From JASHVB01 sp036489395 (lineage in GTDB: Bacteria > Pseudomonadota > Alphaproteobacteria > Acetobacterales > Acetobacteraceae), in the NCBI GenBank assembly GCA_036489395.1, contig DASXFW010000204.1, positions 1 to 10,794 of the forward strand: DNA of 10,794 bases, given 5' to 3'. The position numbers were made by a program, and so were the translations under genes. Of this stretch, positions 1 through 6,713 are shown one piece after another. The notes under the pieces were generated by a model. That model was not told the DNA's origin, searched no databases, and worked only from the letters and a program-made list of their open reading frames with translations. Each line of letters starts with the position of its first letter. Within the stretch, counting starts at the first letter, position 1.

Positions 1-10
1 GTACCTGTTG

Positions 11-101
11 TGTCATGGCCGGGCTTGGCCCGGCCACCCACGACTGTGCCCCGGCCGGCAAAGGAAAGACGTGGGTGGCCGGGACAAGCCCGGCCATGAC
101 A
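11..101. repeat. Large imperfect inverted repeat (32-base arms)
   Basis: Arms at 11-42 and 70-101 are reverse complements at 31 of 32 positions, around a 27-base loop. The arm begins TGTCATGGCCGGGCTTG and ends CCACCCACG. From general knowledge, arms of this style (TCATGGCCGGGCTTGTCCCGG-like) are dispersed intergenic repeats in many alphaproteobacterial genomes. A transcript across it would fold into a very stable hairpin, so it could end or stabilise an upstream mRNA. No gene is seen in it. Confidence 0.85.
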
Positions 102-117
102 CGGGTAGTTTCTTGTT

Positions 118-171
118 AGGCCGCTTGGCCGAAGCAATCTCCCCCGGGAGATTGCTTCGGCCAAGCGGCCT
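118..171. repeat. Perfect 26-bp inverted repeat with 2-base loop
   Basis: Arms 118-143 and 146-171 are exact reverse complements around a CC loop. The repeat starts 16 bases after the preceding inverted repeat. The right arm runs on into TCGCAATGAC, which resembles the end of the common 'gattgcttcg...tcgcaatgac' intergenic repeats of proteobacteria. It ends about 40 bases before the cyclase start codon, so it lies in or just upstream of that gene's leader. There is no T-tract, so it does not look like a standard intrinsic terminator. Confidence 0.85.
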
Positions 172-211
172 CGCAATGACCGATAGACCCTCGCCGCCAG
201 GGAGACTCCAC

Positions 212-1000
212 ATGCCGCGTCGCCTGATCGACATTTCCTCGCCGCTGAAGTCGGGGATCAAAAGCGATCCGCCGCACATGCTGCCGCAGATCGAATACTT
301 CGATCACCACGCCACGGCGCCCGCCATGGCCGAGTACATGGGCATCAGCATCGATCAACTGCCGGACGGCGAATACGCGGCAGTTGAGAAAGTAACGATC
401 AGCACGCACAACGGCACGCACCTCGACGCGCCATATCATTTCTTCTCCACCATGAACCACGCGCTCAAGCCGGGCGGGGAGCCGTCCTGGCGGATCGACG
501 AAGTGCCGCTGGAATGGTGCTTCCAGCCCGGCGTTAAGCTGGATTTCCGCCATCTGCCCGACGGCTATCTCGTCACGCCAGCCGACGTGGAAGCCGAACT
601 GAAGCGCATCGGCCACACGCTGCGCCCGCTGGAGATCGTCGTCGTCAACACCGCGGCCGGCGCGAAATACGGCCAGGACGACTATGTCGATTCAGGCTGC
701 GGCATGGGCAAGGCGGCGACCATGTGGCTGCTCGAGCGCGGCGTGCGGCTGACCGGCACCGACGCGTGGAGTTGGGACGCGCCGTTCTCCTTCACCCGCC
801 GCAAGATCGCGGAAACCGGCGACGCGTCGCTGATCTGGGAAGGTCACCGCGCGGGACGGGAGATCGGCTATTCGCACCTGGAGAAGTTGCACAACCTGGA
901 AGCCCTGCCGGCGGATGGATTCGACGTGGTGTGCTTTCCCGTGAAGGTGCACCGCGCCTCGGCGGGATGGACGCGTGCGGTGGCGATCCTGCCGGGATAG
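212..1000 (+). CDS. Cyclase family protein (kynurenine formamidase-like metal hydrolase)
   Basis: A 262-residue soluble protein of the cyclase/kynurenine-formamidase fold (PF04199 type). The signature HNGTHLDAPYHF is at residues 66-77; by family knowledge H66, H70 and D72 bind the divalent metal and H76 is catalytic. Family members hydrolyse amides or cyclic amides such as N-formylkynurenine, isatin or related lactams. The substrate here cannot be read from sequence. The length is usual for the family. The ATG at 212 is chosen because AGGGAG lies 7 bases upstream at 199-204 and the protein then opens with the typical MPRRLIDIS strand. The open frame continues upstream, but only through hairpin repeats. 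No tryptophan-degradation genes are nearby, so a kynurenine role is not supported. The gene converges on the M20 hydrolase, and I see no operon partner in the window. Confidence 0.9.
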   Translation: MPRRLIDISSPLKSGIKSDPPHMLPQIEYFDHHATAPAMAEYMGISIDQLPDGEYAAVEKVTISTHNGTHLDAPYHFFSTMNHALKPGGEPSWRIDEVPLEWCFQPGVKLDFRHLPDGYLVTPADVEAELKRIGHTLRPLEIVVVNTAAGAKYGQDDYVDSGCGMGKAATMWLLERGVRLTGTDAWSWDAPFSFTRRKIAETGDASLIWEGHRAGREIGYSHLEKLHNLEALPADGFDVVCFPVKVHRASAGWTRAVAILPG

Positions 1001-1023
1001 CCGCGCGACCTCGCACGTTCCCG

Positions 1024-1083
1024 TCATCCACGCGGAGGCGGGGATCCAGGCCCGCTGGATTCCCGCCTCCGTGGGGGTGATGA
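1024..1083. repeat. Imperfect inverted repeat between convergent genes, possible bidirectional terminator
   Basis: TCATCCACGCGGAGGCGGGG...ATCCAG at 1024-1049 pairs imperfectly with CTGGATTCCCGCCTCCGTGG...TGATGA at 1055-1083 across a very short loop. It resembles the dispersed 'gtcattcccgcgaaagcgggaatccag' repeat seen in many proteobacteria. It fills most of the 88-base gap between the cyclase and M20 stop codons, where a bidirectional transcription stop would be expected. No T-tract follows on either strand, so the terminator role is inferred. Confidence 0.75.
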
Positions 1084-1088
1084 GCTTC

Positions 1089-2273
1089 CTACCCCAGCAG
1101 TTCCAATGCCGCCCGCGACAGCGCCTGCACGCCGAAGCCAATGCAGCGTTCGTCCGGCTGGTACGCCGAATTGTGCAGCTTGTCCGCCCGCCCCGGCTGC
1201 GAGGACCCGACGCGCAACTGGAAGCCGGGCACCAGGTCCGCCATCAGCGCGAAATCCTCGCCGCCCAGGCTGGCCTGGCCTTCCTCCGCCACGTCGCCGA
1301 ACTGCTTGCGCACCGCGGCGACCGTCGGTTCCAGCACGCGGTCGTCGTTGCGCAGCAGCGGCACGCCGCGGCGGTAGTCCACGTCGCATGTCACGCGCAT
1401 GCCTTCCAGCATACCGGCCGACAGGCGCTTGATCGCCGCCTCGGCCGCATCGCGCGCCTGCGGGTGCAGCGTGCGGACGGTGCCTTTGATGACGCATGAG
1501 TCGGGGATGATGTTGTAGGTGGTGCCGCCCTGGATCGCGCCGACCGTGACGACCGCCGGATGCACCGGATTCACCTCACGCGAGACGATGGTTTGCAACT
1601 GCGCGACCAGCATCGCCGCGGCGACCAGCGGATCGATCGTGGTGTGCGGATAGGCGGCGTGGCCGGACTTGCCGCGCACGACGATGTCGAAACGATCGCT
1701 GGCGGCCAGCGCTGCGCCGTGCACGAAGCCGAAGCGGCCGGCCGGCATGTCCGGATGGTTGTGGAAGCCCAGCGCCATGTCGATCTTCGGGCCGTCCATC
1801 ACGCCGTCCCGGATCATGGCCGCCATGCCGCCGAGGCCTTCCTCGGCCGGCTGGAACACCAGCTTCACCGTGCCGGCGAGCTGCGGCGCCAGGTCCTTCA
1901 GCACCTCGGCGACGCCGAGCAGCGTGGTGGTGTGGATGTCGTGGCCGCAGGCGTGCATGAGGCCGGGCCTGGTGCTCGCCCAGGGCAGGCCGCTGGTCTC
2001 CTGGATCGGCAGCGCGTCCATGTCGGCGCGGATGGCCAGCACCGGGCCGGGCCGGCCGCCCTCGATCAGCCCGACCACGCCGGTGTTGCCGATGCCGGTC
2101 TGATGCGGGATGCCGAGCCGGGCCAGCTCGCGCGCGACCACGCCGGCGGTGCGCACCTCCTCCATGCCAAGTTCTGGATGGGCGTGGATGTCGCGGCGGA
2201 TTTCGATGAGCTGCGGCTCGATCCGCTGCGTCAGCTCGCGGATCGCGGTGGTGGGATCATTGGGGAGGGACAT
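1089..2273 (-). CDS. M20 family amidohydrolase (hippurate hydrolase/aminoacylase-like)
   Basis: A 394-residue cytoplasmic metallohydrolase of peptidase family M20, subfamily M20D. Its relatives hydrolyse N-acyl amino acids such as hippurate or N-acetyl amino acids. Visible motifs are HPELGMEE (32-39), RADMDALP (82-89), HACGHD (107-112), QPAEEG (141-146), GFHNHP (169-174), the dimerisation-domain SGHAAYPH (203-210), GGEDFA (337-342) and LHNSAY (366-371). By family analogy the metal ligands are C109, H111, E145, H171 and H367, with E144 as catalytic base. All are present and the length is normal, so the enzyme looks intact. The ATG start has GAAGG 6 bases upstream. The zinc-ribbon gene lies 60 bases upstream on the same strand with no terminator between, so both are probably transcribed together. 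The exact substrate is unknown. Confidence 0.93.
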   Translation of the reverse strand: MSLPNDPTTAIRELTQRIEPQLIEIRRDIHAHPELGMEEVRTAGVVARELARLGIPHQTGIGNTGVVGLIEGGRPGPVLAIRADMDALPIQETSGLPWASTRPGLMHACGHDIHTTTLLGVAEVLKDLAPQLAGTVKLVFQPAEEGLGGMAAMIRDGVMDGPKIDMALGFHNHPDMPAGRFGFVHGAALAASDRFDIVVRGKSGHAAYPHTTIDPLVAAAMLVAQLQTIVSREVNPVHPAVVTVGAIQGGTTYNIIPDSCVIKGTVRTLHPQARDAAEAAIKRLSAGMLEGMRVTCDVDYRRGVPLLRNDDRVLEPTVAAVRKQFGDVAEEGQASLGGEDFALMADLVPGFQLRVGSSQPGRADKLHNSAYQPDERCIGFGVQALSRAALELLG

Positions 2274-2333
2274 GGCCAGCCTTCGTGGTTTGTGGCCGGC
2301 ATCATGTTGGTCGCGAGGCTTCGCGGCAAGCTT

Positions 2334-2606
2334 CTAGGCGCCGACCCAGCGCACCCAGGAACGGGTGCGGCGCAGCGCCTCGGCCGAAGCGGCCGTCAGG
2401 CGCCAGGGGGGTTCCTCGTCGGAGGTGACGCGCTGGACGCGCAGGCAGGACGTGCAGCGGATGGACCGGTCGGCGCGGTCAGGCGTGATCAGCATGCGCG
2501 CGCCGCAGTGGGCGCACGGGCTGGTGCGGGTGGGGTTCCGGTGGGCTTCTTGAATCACCTGCGTGAGCAGGGCACCCCCGGTCATCGTGAACGGCAGACA
2601 GCGCAT
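2334..2606 (-). CDS. Small zinc-ribbon protein, function unknown
   Basis: A 90-residue protein with two CxxC knuckles, CAHC (31-34) and CTSC (51-54), separated by 16 residues: a classic zinc-ribbon spacing. The region between is polar (ITPDRADRSIR) and resembles MJ0042/zf-type ribbons in which a short beta hairpin carries the metal. There is no signal peptide or membrane helix. The C-terminus is basic and Trp/Arg-rich. The ATG start is supported by AAGAGG about 7 bases upstream and by a good promoter just beyond it. The 60-base gap to the M20 hydrolase suggests an operon. A role as regulator or nucleic-acid binder is possible, but nothing in the sequence proves one. It is judged real from its Cys pattern, ribosome site and promoter together. 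Confidence 0.72.
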   Translation of the reverse strand: MRCLPFTMTGGALLTQVIQEAHRNPTRTSPCAHCGARMLITPDRADRSIRCTSCLRVQRVTSDEEPPWRLTAASAEALRRTRSWVRWVGA

Positions 2607-2631
2607 TGCCGAACCTCTTGATGTTGCAAGA

Positions 2632-2659
2632 ACTATACGGGAAACGGCACGGTTGGCAA
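2632..2659 (-). promoter_or_regulatory. Sigma-70-like promoter for zinc-ribbon/M20 operon
   Basis: On the minus strand, TTGCCA (2654-2659) and TATAGT (2632-2637) are separated by 16 bases. Both boxes are close to the TTGACA/TATAAT consensus. Transcription would begin near 2625, giving a leader of about 19 bases that still contains the AAGAGG ribosome site of the zinc-ribbon gene. Confidence 0.6.
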
Positions 2660-2717
2660 TGGGGCAGCAGGAGTTCAGGCCGTGGGCTGAGCGTCGGCAA
2701 CCCGCGTCGAAACGGCC

Positions 2718-2746
2718 TTGTCATCCACCGCCCGCCACACTCGATC
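2718..2746 (+). promoter_or_regulatory. Candidate promoter for two-helix membrane protein
   Basis: TTGTCA (2718-2723) is one base from the -35 consensus. After 17 bases comes TCGATC (2741-2746), a weak -10 box. The position is right for a short leader to the ATG at 2779. The weak -10 makes this tentative. Confidence 0.3.
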
Positions 2747-2778
2747 GCGACATCAGCAGGCGTTGGGGTGCTGCGGCT

Positions 2779-3294
2779 ATGAAGCTCGTCACAGTCTTCG
2801 ACGCATCCGATCCGAGCTTCTTCGGATACTGGTGGTTCCCGTCATTCGGACTGCTGTTCGTTGGCGTCGGGTTTCTGCTCGTGTTCCGGCCCGCGCACAT
2901 GCAACACCTCACGCCCAGCGGCCTGCAAGGCATGGCCCGGCGAATCTTCAGCCTGTGCATTTTTGTCTTTGCGATGCTCTGGACGGCCCTCGCCTCCACG
3001 GTCGCCTTCACGCAGTATTGGTTCGCGGCATCCGAGCTGACCGCCGGCCGGTACTCCGTGGTTGAAGGACCCGTCACCCACTTCGTGCCGATGCCCTATG
3101 GCGGTCACGCCGACGAAAGTTTCGTGGTGGAAGGCCACCGGTTTGCTTACTCGGACTATGTCATGACCCCTGGGTTTCATAATTCCGCATCACATGGCGG
3201 GCCGATCCGCGAGGGGCTGTACGTGCGCATCGCCTATGTCGGGAACACGATCCTGCGGGTGCAAATCGCCCGTGAGGGTGCGGGCGGCGGGTAG
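2779..3294 (+). CDS. Two-helix membrane protein of unknown function
   Basis: A 171-residue protein with two hydrophobic helices, about 16-37 (a WWFPSFGLLFVGVGFLLVF core) and about 56-78 (IFSLCIFVFAMLWTALASTVAF). They are joined by a short basic stretch (MQHLTPSGLQGMARR). A roughly 90-residue C-terminal domain rich in aromatic residues, Gly and His follows (GPVTHFVPMPYGGHADESF, then FAYSDYVMTPGF and SHGGPI). The positive connector between the helices suggests both termini are outside the cytoplasm, but this is uncertain. I do not recognise a characterised family. The 'SDY..TPGF....SHGGPI..G..VRI' segment looks like a conserved core rather than random sequence. The ATG at 2779 is chosen because the upstream frame has no protein-like character. 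GGGGTG at 2765-2770 is only a weak ribosome site. It stands alone between divergent and co-directional genes. Confidence 0.75.
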   Translation: MKLVTVFDASDPSFFGYWWFPSFGLLFVGVGFLLVFRPAHMQHLTPSGLQGMARRIFSLCIFVFAMLWTALASTVAFTQYWFAASELTAGRYSVVEGPVTHFVPMPYGGHADESFVVEGHRFAYSDYVMTPGFHNSASHGGPIREGLYVRIAYVGNTILRVQIAREGAGGG

Positions 3295-3640
3295 TCGCGA
3301 TCGCTTGGCCGCGTCCCTCGCACGTCCGTGTTAAAGGCCTGCAACAGAACGAACCGCGCGAACGTTACGAGGGGTACAACCGGGCCGCCCGGTTGCGATT
3401 ATGCAGTTTGGTTGCAAACGCGATCGTCTCGTGCAGATCGCATCTCAGCCCTCGCTCGATCCGCAAACCCATGTTACGCTCGGTACCGCCCTGTAACCCA
3501 GGGATGACCGAGCCGGCCGGATGACGGTCTCTCAGTCGTCCGGACCGGCCCCGAATCGCTGCCCACACAGGTCAGCGACAAACCGCCGACGCGTCACTCG
3601 CCGCCGCAAAGAAGCAGTACGCAACAGGGAGTTCTTCACC
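3295..3640. other. Intergenic region without a gene
   Basis: These 346 bases lie between the two-helix protein and the MFS transporter. I see no convincing coding sequence and no confident promoter. They hold three small inverted repeats: CAACCGGG/CCCGGTTG at 3377-3395, GTTTG-4-CAAAC at 3406-3419, and CCCTG-5-CAGGG at 3489-3503. The first could help end transcription of the upstream gene. The second has the form of a small operator and lies upstream of the transporter. Confidence 0.5.
3377..3395. terminator. Hairpin downstream of two-helix protein, possible terminator
   Basis: A perfect 8-bp stem CAACCGGG/CCCGGTTG with a 3-base loop lies about 80 bases after the stop codon of the two-helix protein. 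No T-tract follows, so intrinsic termination is doubtful. It could equally be an operator ahead of the MFS gene. Confidence 0.3.
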
Positions 3641-5026
3641 ATGGCCAATCGCGCCACGACGTCCGCCGTACCCTGGCACCGCACCCTCAACCGACAGCAA
3701 TGGCGCGTCCTCGCCGCGGCCAACGTCGCCTGGTTGTTCGACGGTTTCGAAATCTTCGCCTTGTTCCTAACCGTCGGCTTTGCGGTGCATCAACTGCTTC
3801 CCGCAGGCGAGGCAGCGCAGACGCCGCGCTTCGCCGGCTACGTCCTGGCCGCAACCGTGTTCGGCTGGGCCACCGGCGGCGTGATCGGCGGCATCATCGC
3901 CGACTACATCGGCCGCAAACGCACGATGATCCTCACCATCCTGGCCTACTCGCTTACCACCGGCCTTAGCGCCGTCGCGTGGAACTGGGAATCCTTCGCG
4001 CTGCTGCGCTTCCTGGTCGGCGTCGGCATCGGCTCGGAATGGGCGACCGGCGCGTCTATCGTCTCTGAGGTGTGGCCCGACCACGCGCGCGGCAAGGGCG
4101 GCGGCATGCTGCAGGCGGGCGCCGGATTCGGCGGACTGGCCGCCTCCCTGGTTTGGTTGGGCATCGGTGGCCTCGGCCCGAATGCTTGGCGCTACATGTA
4201 CCTTGTCGGCGCGCTGCCGGCGCTCATCACCCTGTGGGTCTGGCGCACCATCCCGGAATCGCCGCGCTGGGAGAACGCGAACGCACGCCGTCAGGAGGCG
4301 CGAGAACTCCGCCGACGCGGCGTCACGCTTGCGGGAGAACATGCGGCGATGACGCGGTTTACGGTGGTCGATCTGTTTTCCGATCGAAGCGTGCGCGGCC
4401 GGCTGATCGTCGCCTGCGTGCTGATGCTGTCGGTGACGTTCGGCTTCTGGGGAGTCGCGACATTCGTGCCGACCTACGTCGCCTCGGTCGCCCGCGCGCA
4501 GGGCCTGGACGCGGCGCACTACGCCGCGATCGCCGGCATACTCTACACCGGCGTGCAGATCTTCGGCTTCGTCGCGCTGGGCTTCCTGGCCGACGCGATC
4601 GGCCGCAAGCCGACGACGATGATCTGGTACGCGATGTCGCTGGTCCTCACCCCCGTCGTCTATCTCTGGACCCACACGATGTGGGCGCTGCTGCTCGCCG
4701 TCACGGTGTTCGGCTTCTTCAGCGGCGGCATCTGGGCCTGGGCACCGATCTGGCTGCCGGAGTTGTTCCCGACGCGCATGCGGGGCACCGCCGTCGCGTT
4801 CTGCTTCAACGCGCCGCGCTGGGTCGCCGCGTCAGGGCCGCTGATCGCCGGGACGCTGATCGTCGGGCTCGGCGGCTTCGGGCCGGCGGCAACGCTCGTC
4901 GGGTTGTTCTTCGCGGTGGGCGTGCTGGCGGCGCCGTTCCTGCCGGAGACCAATGGCCAGCCGCTGCCGGACACGTTGGAGCCGGACGTGCGGCTGGCGG
5001 GCGCGGCTGAGTCCGGCACAGCGTAG
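3641..5026 (+). CDS. MFS transporter (sugar/aromatic-acid porter type)
   Basis: A 461-residue inner-membrane carrier with the 12-helix major facilitator pattern. The first loop motif is ADYIGRKRT (87-95), echoed after helix 8 as ADAIGRKPTT (317-326), the internal duplication expected of MFS. Other marks are DGFEIFA in helix 1 (34-40), LRFLVGVGIGSEW (122-134), PESPRW (205-210), the central basic loop about 211-250, WLPELFPTRMRGTA (371-384) and PETNGQPLPDT at the C-terminus (435-445). These resemble the sugar porter, NiaP and aromatic acid:H+ symporter groups, so the substrate is probably a small organic acid or sugar. Sequence alone does not decide. The ATG at 3641 is preferred over the upstream in-frame ATG at 3521: AGGGAG lies 9 bases before it, and the 40 residues upstream are Arg-rich and unlike a carrier N-terminus. 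Monocistronic in this window. Confidence 0.9.
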   Translation: MANRATTSAVPWHRTLNRQQWRVLAAANVAWLFDGFEIFALFLTVGFAVHQLLPAGEAAQTPRFAGYVLAATVFGWATGGVIGGIIADYIGRKRTMILTILAYSLTTGLSAVAWNWESFALLRFLVGVGIGSEWATGASIVSEVWPDHARGKGGGMLQAGAGFGGLAASLVWLGIGGLGPNAWRYMYLVGALPALITLWVWRTIPESPRWENANARRQEARELRRRGVTLAGEHAAMTRFTVVDLFSDRSVRGRLIVACVLMLSVTFGFWGVATFVPTYVASVARAQGLDAAHYAAIAGILYTGVQIFGFVALGFLADAIGRKPTTMIWYAMSLVLTPVVYLWTHTMWALLLAVTVFGFFSGGIWAWAPIWLPELFPTRMRGTAVAFCFNAPRWVAASGPLIAGTLIVGLGGFGPAATLVGLFFAVGVLAAPFLPETNGQPLPDTLEPDVRLAGAAESGTA

Positions 5027-5089
5027 CGGCGGGATCCGCTCCGGTATTGGTCGCATCGGAATGACACCACTCACGACGAGGCGTCGCCG

Positions 5090-5107
5090 GCCGCCGTTAC
5101 CGGCGGC
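5090..5107. terminator. GC hairpin between convergent MFS gene and WD40 remnant
   Basis: GCCGCCG (5090-5096) and CGGCGGC (5101-5107) form a perfect 7-bp stem around TTAC, overlapping the TAA stop of the WD40 frame. It sits in the 70-base convergent gap after the MFS stop codon. It lacks a T-tract, so a terminator role is inferred from position and stability only. Confidence 0.4.
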
Positions 5108-6282
5108 TCGCGTGCTGATCCTCGGGTTGGCTGTGATGCGGGGCGGCCGCATCGCTGTCCTCCGGCGCATGACCTGCCCAGGTCGCGGCCCAAACCCGGG
5201 CCGTGTGATGCACGGACCCGGTGACGGCGCGCGAGCCGGCGGGCGAGAATGCAACGGAAGTGACCGCGCCCGTATGCCCGGCGAGGGTCACCAAACGCTC
5301 GCCCGTGGCGGCGTCCCACAGCCGCGCCGTAGCGTCCTCGGAGCCAGTCAGCACATGCGTGCCATCCGGCGAAAACGCGACAGTGGTGATTGGCCCGGTA
5401 TCGCCGGCGAAGCTCGCCGCGACCACACCGGTGGCCGCCTCCCATAGGCGCGCCGTGTCGTCGGCGGACCCGGTGAGGACTTCCTTGCCGTCGGGCGAGA
5501 ACGCCACGGCTGTGATGCGATCCCGGTGTCCATCGAAGGCCGTCAGTAGCTTGCCGTTGGCGACATCCCATAACTGCGCGGTCTGGTCGTCGGAGCCGGT
5601 GAGTACGCGCCTCCCGTCCGGCGAGAATGCAACCGCGGCGACGGCGCCGGTGTGTTCCCCGAGGGTCGCCGCAGCCTTGCCGGTGGCGGTGTCCCACAGG
5701 CGCGCCGTTTGGTCGTCGGAGCCGGCGAGGGCGAGCTTGCCATTGGGCGAGAATGCCGTGGAATCGAGCGGGCCGGTGTTGCCGCGCAGGACCATGGACG
5801 CGCCACGGCTGAACGCATCGGCACGCCCAATCAGGCCGGTCCATGCGCCGCTATTGTCGCCGGTCTGCCGATGCTCGAGATCGGAAACAAGCTGCTGGCC
5901 GCCCGGGATGAGGTCCTGCCAGATGCGGTAGCCGCCCCACAGGCTACCGGTCGTCCACAGCACGATCGCCACGGTCCTTCCCACCATCTTCGTGAGCCAG
6001 CGTCGCTGGGCACGCCTGACGGCGTCCCGTACACGCTCGCGCTCCGCGTCGTATCGTTCCCGCTGGACGTGCCTTGCCTGCTCCTTATGCGCGAGCGCGG
6101 CAGCTCTGGCTTCGCTTGCGGCCAGGAACGCGCGCAGCGGCGCAGTCAGCTCAGGTGTGTCCTGCCCGCGCCGCGGCGAGCTCAGCACCGTTCAGTAGCA
6201 GATCGCCGGCGAACCCGGTGCCGCTGTCGCTGGCCTGCCACCGCGCGGCCGCTTCAGTCAGGCGGGTGTGCTCGGCGTCCAT
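5097..6282 (-). pseudogene. Decayed nSTAND-type protein with membrane helix and five WD40 blades
   Basis: The main open frame (GTG at 6188 to TAA at 5097, 363 residues) has a helical stretch (LRAFLAASEARAAALAHKEQ, 18-37, then a charged helix to 63), a membrane helix about 71-89, and five WD40 blades of exactly 42 residues (133-336; AFSPDG, LTGSDD, TARLWD). The missing N-terminal part continues in another frame upstream. ATG 6282 to TGA 6151 encodes 43 residues (HTRLTEAAARWQ, LLLNGAELAAAR) of the type that directly precedes LRAFLAAS in nSTAND-WD40 proteins. The two halves join if one base is gained or lost near 6161-6172. A second shift near 5180 breaks blade 5: the other frame restores VW-AATGQVM. 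The NTPase and effector domains are absent. Relatives are membrane-anchored signalling or anti-phage sensors; this copy is probably dead. Alternatively, the 363-residue frame might still be expressed from the GTG as a WD40 membrane protein. Confidence 0.72.
5163..5792 (-). repeat. Five tandem 126-bp units encoding WD40 blades
   Basis: The phenylalanines of the AFSP motif fall at residues 146, 188, 230, 272 and 314 of the 363-residue frame, a strict 42-residue (126-base) period. Units are 5667-5792, 5541-5666, 5415-5540, 5289-5414 and the incomplete 5163-5288. No unit has gained or lost a residue relative to its neighbours until the break in the fifth. Confidence 0.85.
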
Positions 6283-6310
6283 TCGACATCCCGCCGAGGC
6301 GTCGTCAACG

Positions 6311-6333
6311 GTTCACGCGACGGCCGCGTGAAC
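6311..6333. repeat. Perfect 9-bp inverted repeat, GTTCACGCG-5-CGCGTGAAC
   Basis: Arms 6311-6319 and 6325-6333 are exact reverse complements around ACGGC. It lies about 30 bases upstream of the start of the nSTAND remnant. It could be an old operator or the scar of a rearrangement; nothing chooses between them. Confidence 0.5.
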
Positions 6334-6516
6334 CTCGGTTCATTGTTGATGATGCTGGCCTCGGACACCGCGTCTCCACGATCATTGCAGATTCGTTTCT
6401 ATAACAGGACGCCACCATGGCCGATGTCAACAGGAAGCATTGCACGTCCAGGACGAACGGGTGGACCGCGAGACGGTCGGGCTTCCGCGCCGGGGCAGGC
6501 TCCGACGCCTGCCAGG

Positions 6517-6550
6517 AAGCAGCGCCCGCTGACCTTTGTTCACGCTGCTT
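6517..6550 (-). terminator. Possible terminator hairpin after tRNA-Leu
   Basis: AAGCAGCG (6517-6524) and CGCTGCTT (6543-6550) form an exact 8-bp inverted repeat with an 18-base loop, directly abutting the CCA end of the tRNA. A second stem (GGCAGGC/GCCTGCC, 6494-6513) follows. Neither has a clear T-tract, so the role in ending the tRNA transcript is inferred from position. Confidence 0.35.
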
Positions 6551-6634
<84 letters not shown>

Positions 6635-6644
6635 ACGGGCGGCC

Positions 6645-6672
6645 GTTATAGCAGCCGATCGACCGCGCGAAA
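6645..6672 (-). promoter_or_regulatory. Candidate promoter for tRNA-Leu
   Basis: On the minus strand TATAAC (6645-6650) is a good -10 box about 11 bases before the mature tRNA 5' end. TTTCGC (6667-6672), 16 bases further up, is a poor -35 box. Position and -10 quality support the call. Confidence 0.5.
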
Positions 6673-6713
6673 TCGCTCCGCCGGCCCCAGCTCACGCCAT
6701 TGGCACCGCCACC

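Larger units (their letters stand above)
6283..6550. other. Non-coding stretch between nSTAND remnant and tRNA-Leu
   Basis: All frames continuing the nSTAND remnant upstream carry stops: TGA codons occur within 60 bases of 6301. No conserved protein motif is visible here. The stretch holds a 9-bp inverted repeat at 6311-6333, a 7-bp stem (GGCAGGC/GCCTGCC) at 6494-6513 and an 8-bp inverted repeat at 6517-6550. No integrase or transposase fragment is recognisable. Confidence 0.55.

Noticed and set aside
8..211. In-frame N-terminal extension of the cyclase
   Set aside because: Translates the hairpin repeats and has no ribosome site; the ATG at 212 has a good one and matches the family start.
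1560..2621. 353-residue plus-strand open frame
   Set aside because: Antisense shadow of the M20 hydrolase and the zinc-ribbon gene; no family motifs.
3365..3568. 67-residue minus-strand frame between the two-helix protein and the MFS gene
   Set aside because: No recognisable motif or convincing ribosome site; Arg-rich composition typical of chance frames here.
3521..3640. In-frame upstream start for the MFS transporter
   Set aside because: The extra 40 residues are Arg-rich and unlike a carrier; AGGGAG precedes the ATG at 3641.
3767..4675. 302-residue minus-strand open frame
   Set aside because: Antisense shadow of the MFS transporter; polar, low-complexity protein.
5221..5931. 236-residue plus-strand frame with repeated GENAT and PVAASH motifs
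   Set aside because: Its repeats are only the complement of the WD40 units; no independent start signals.
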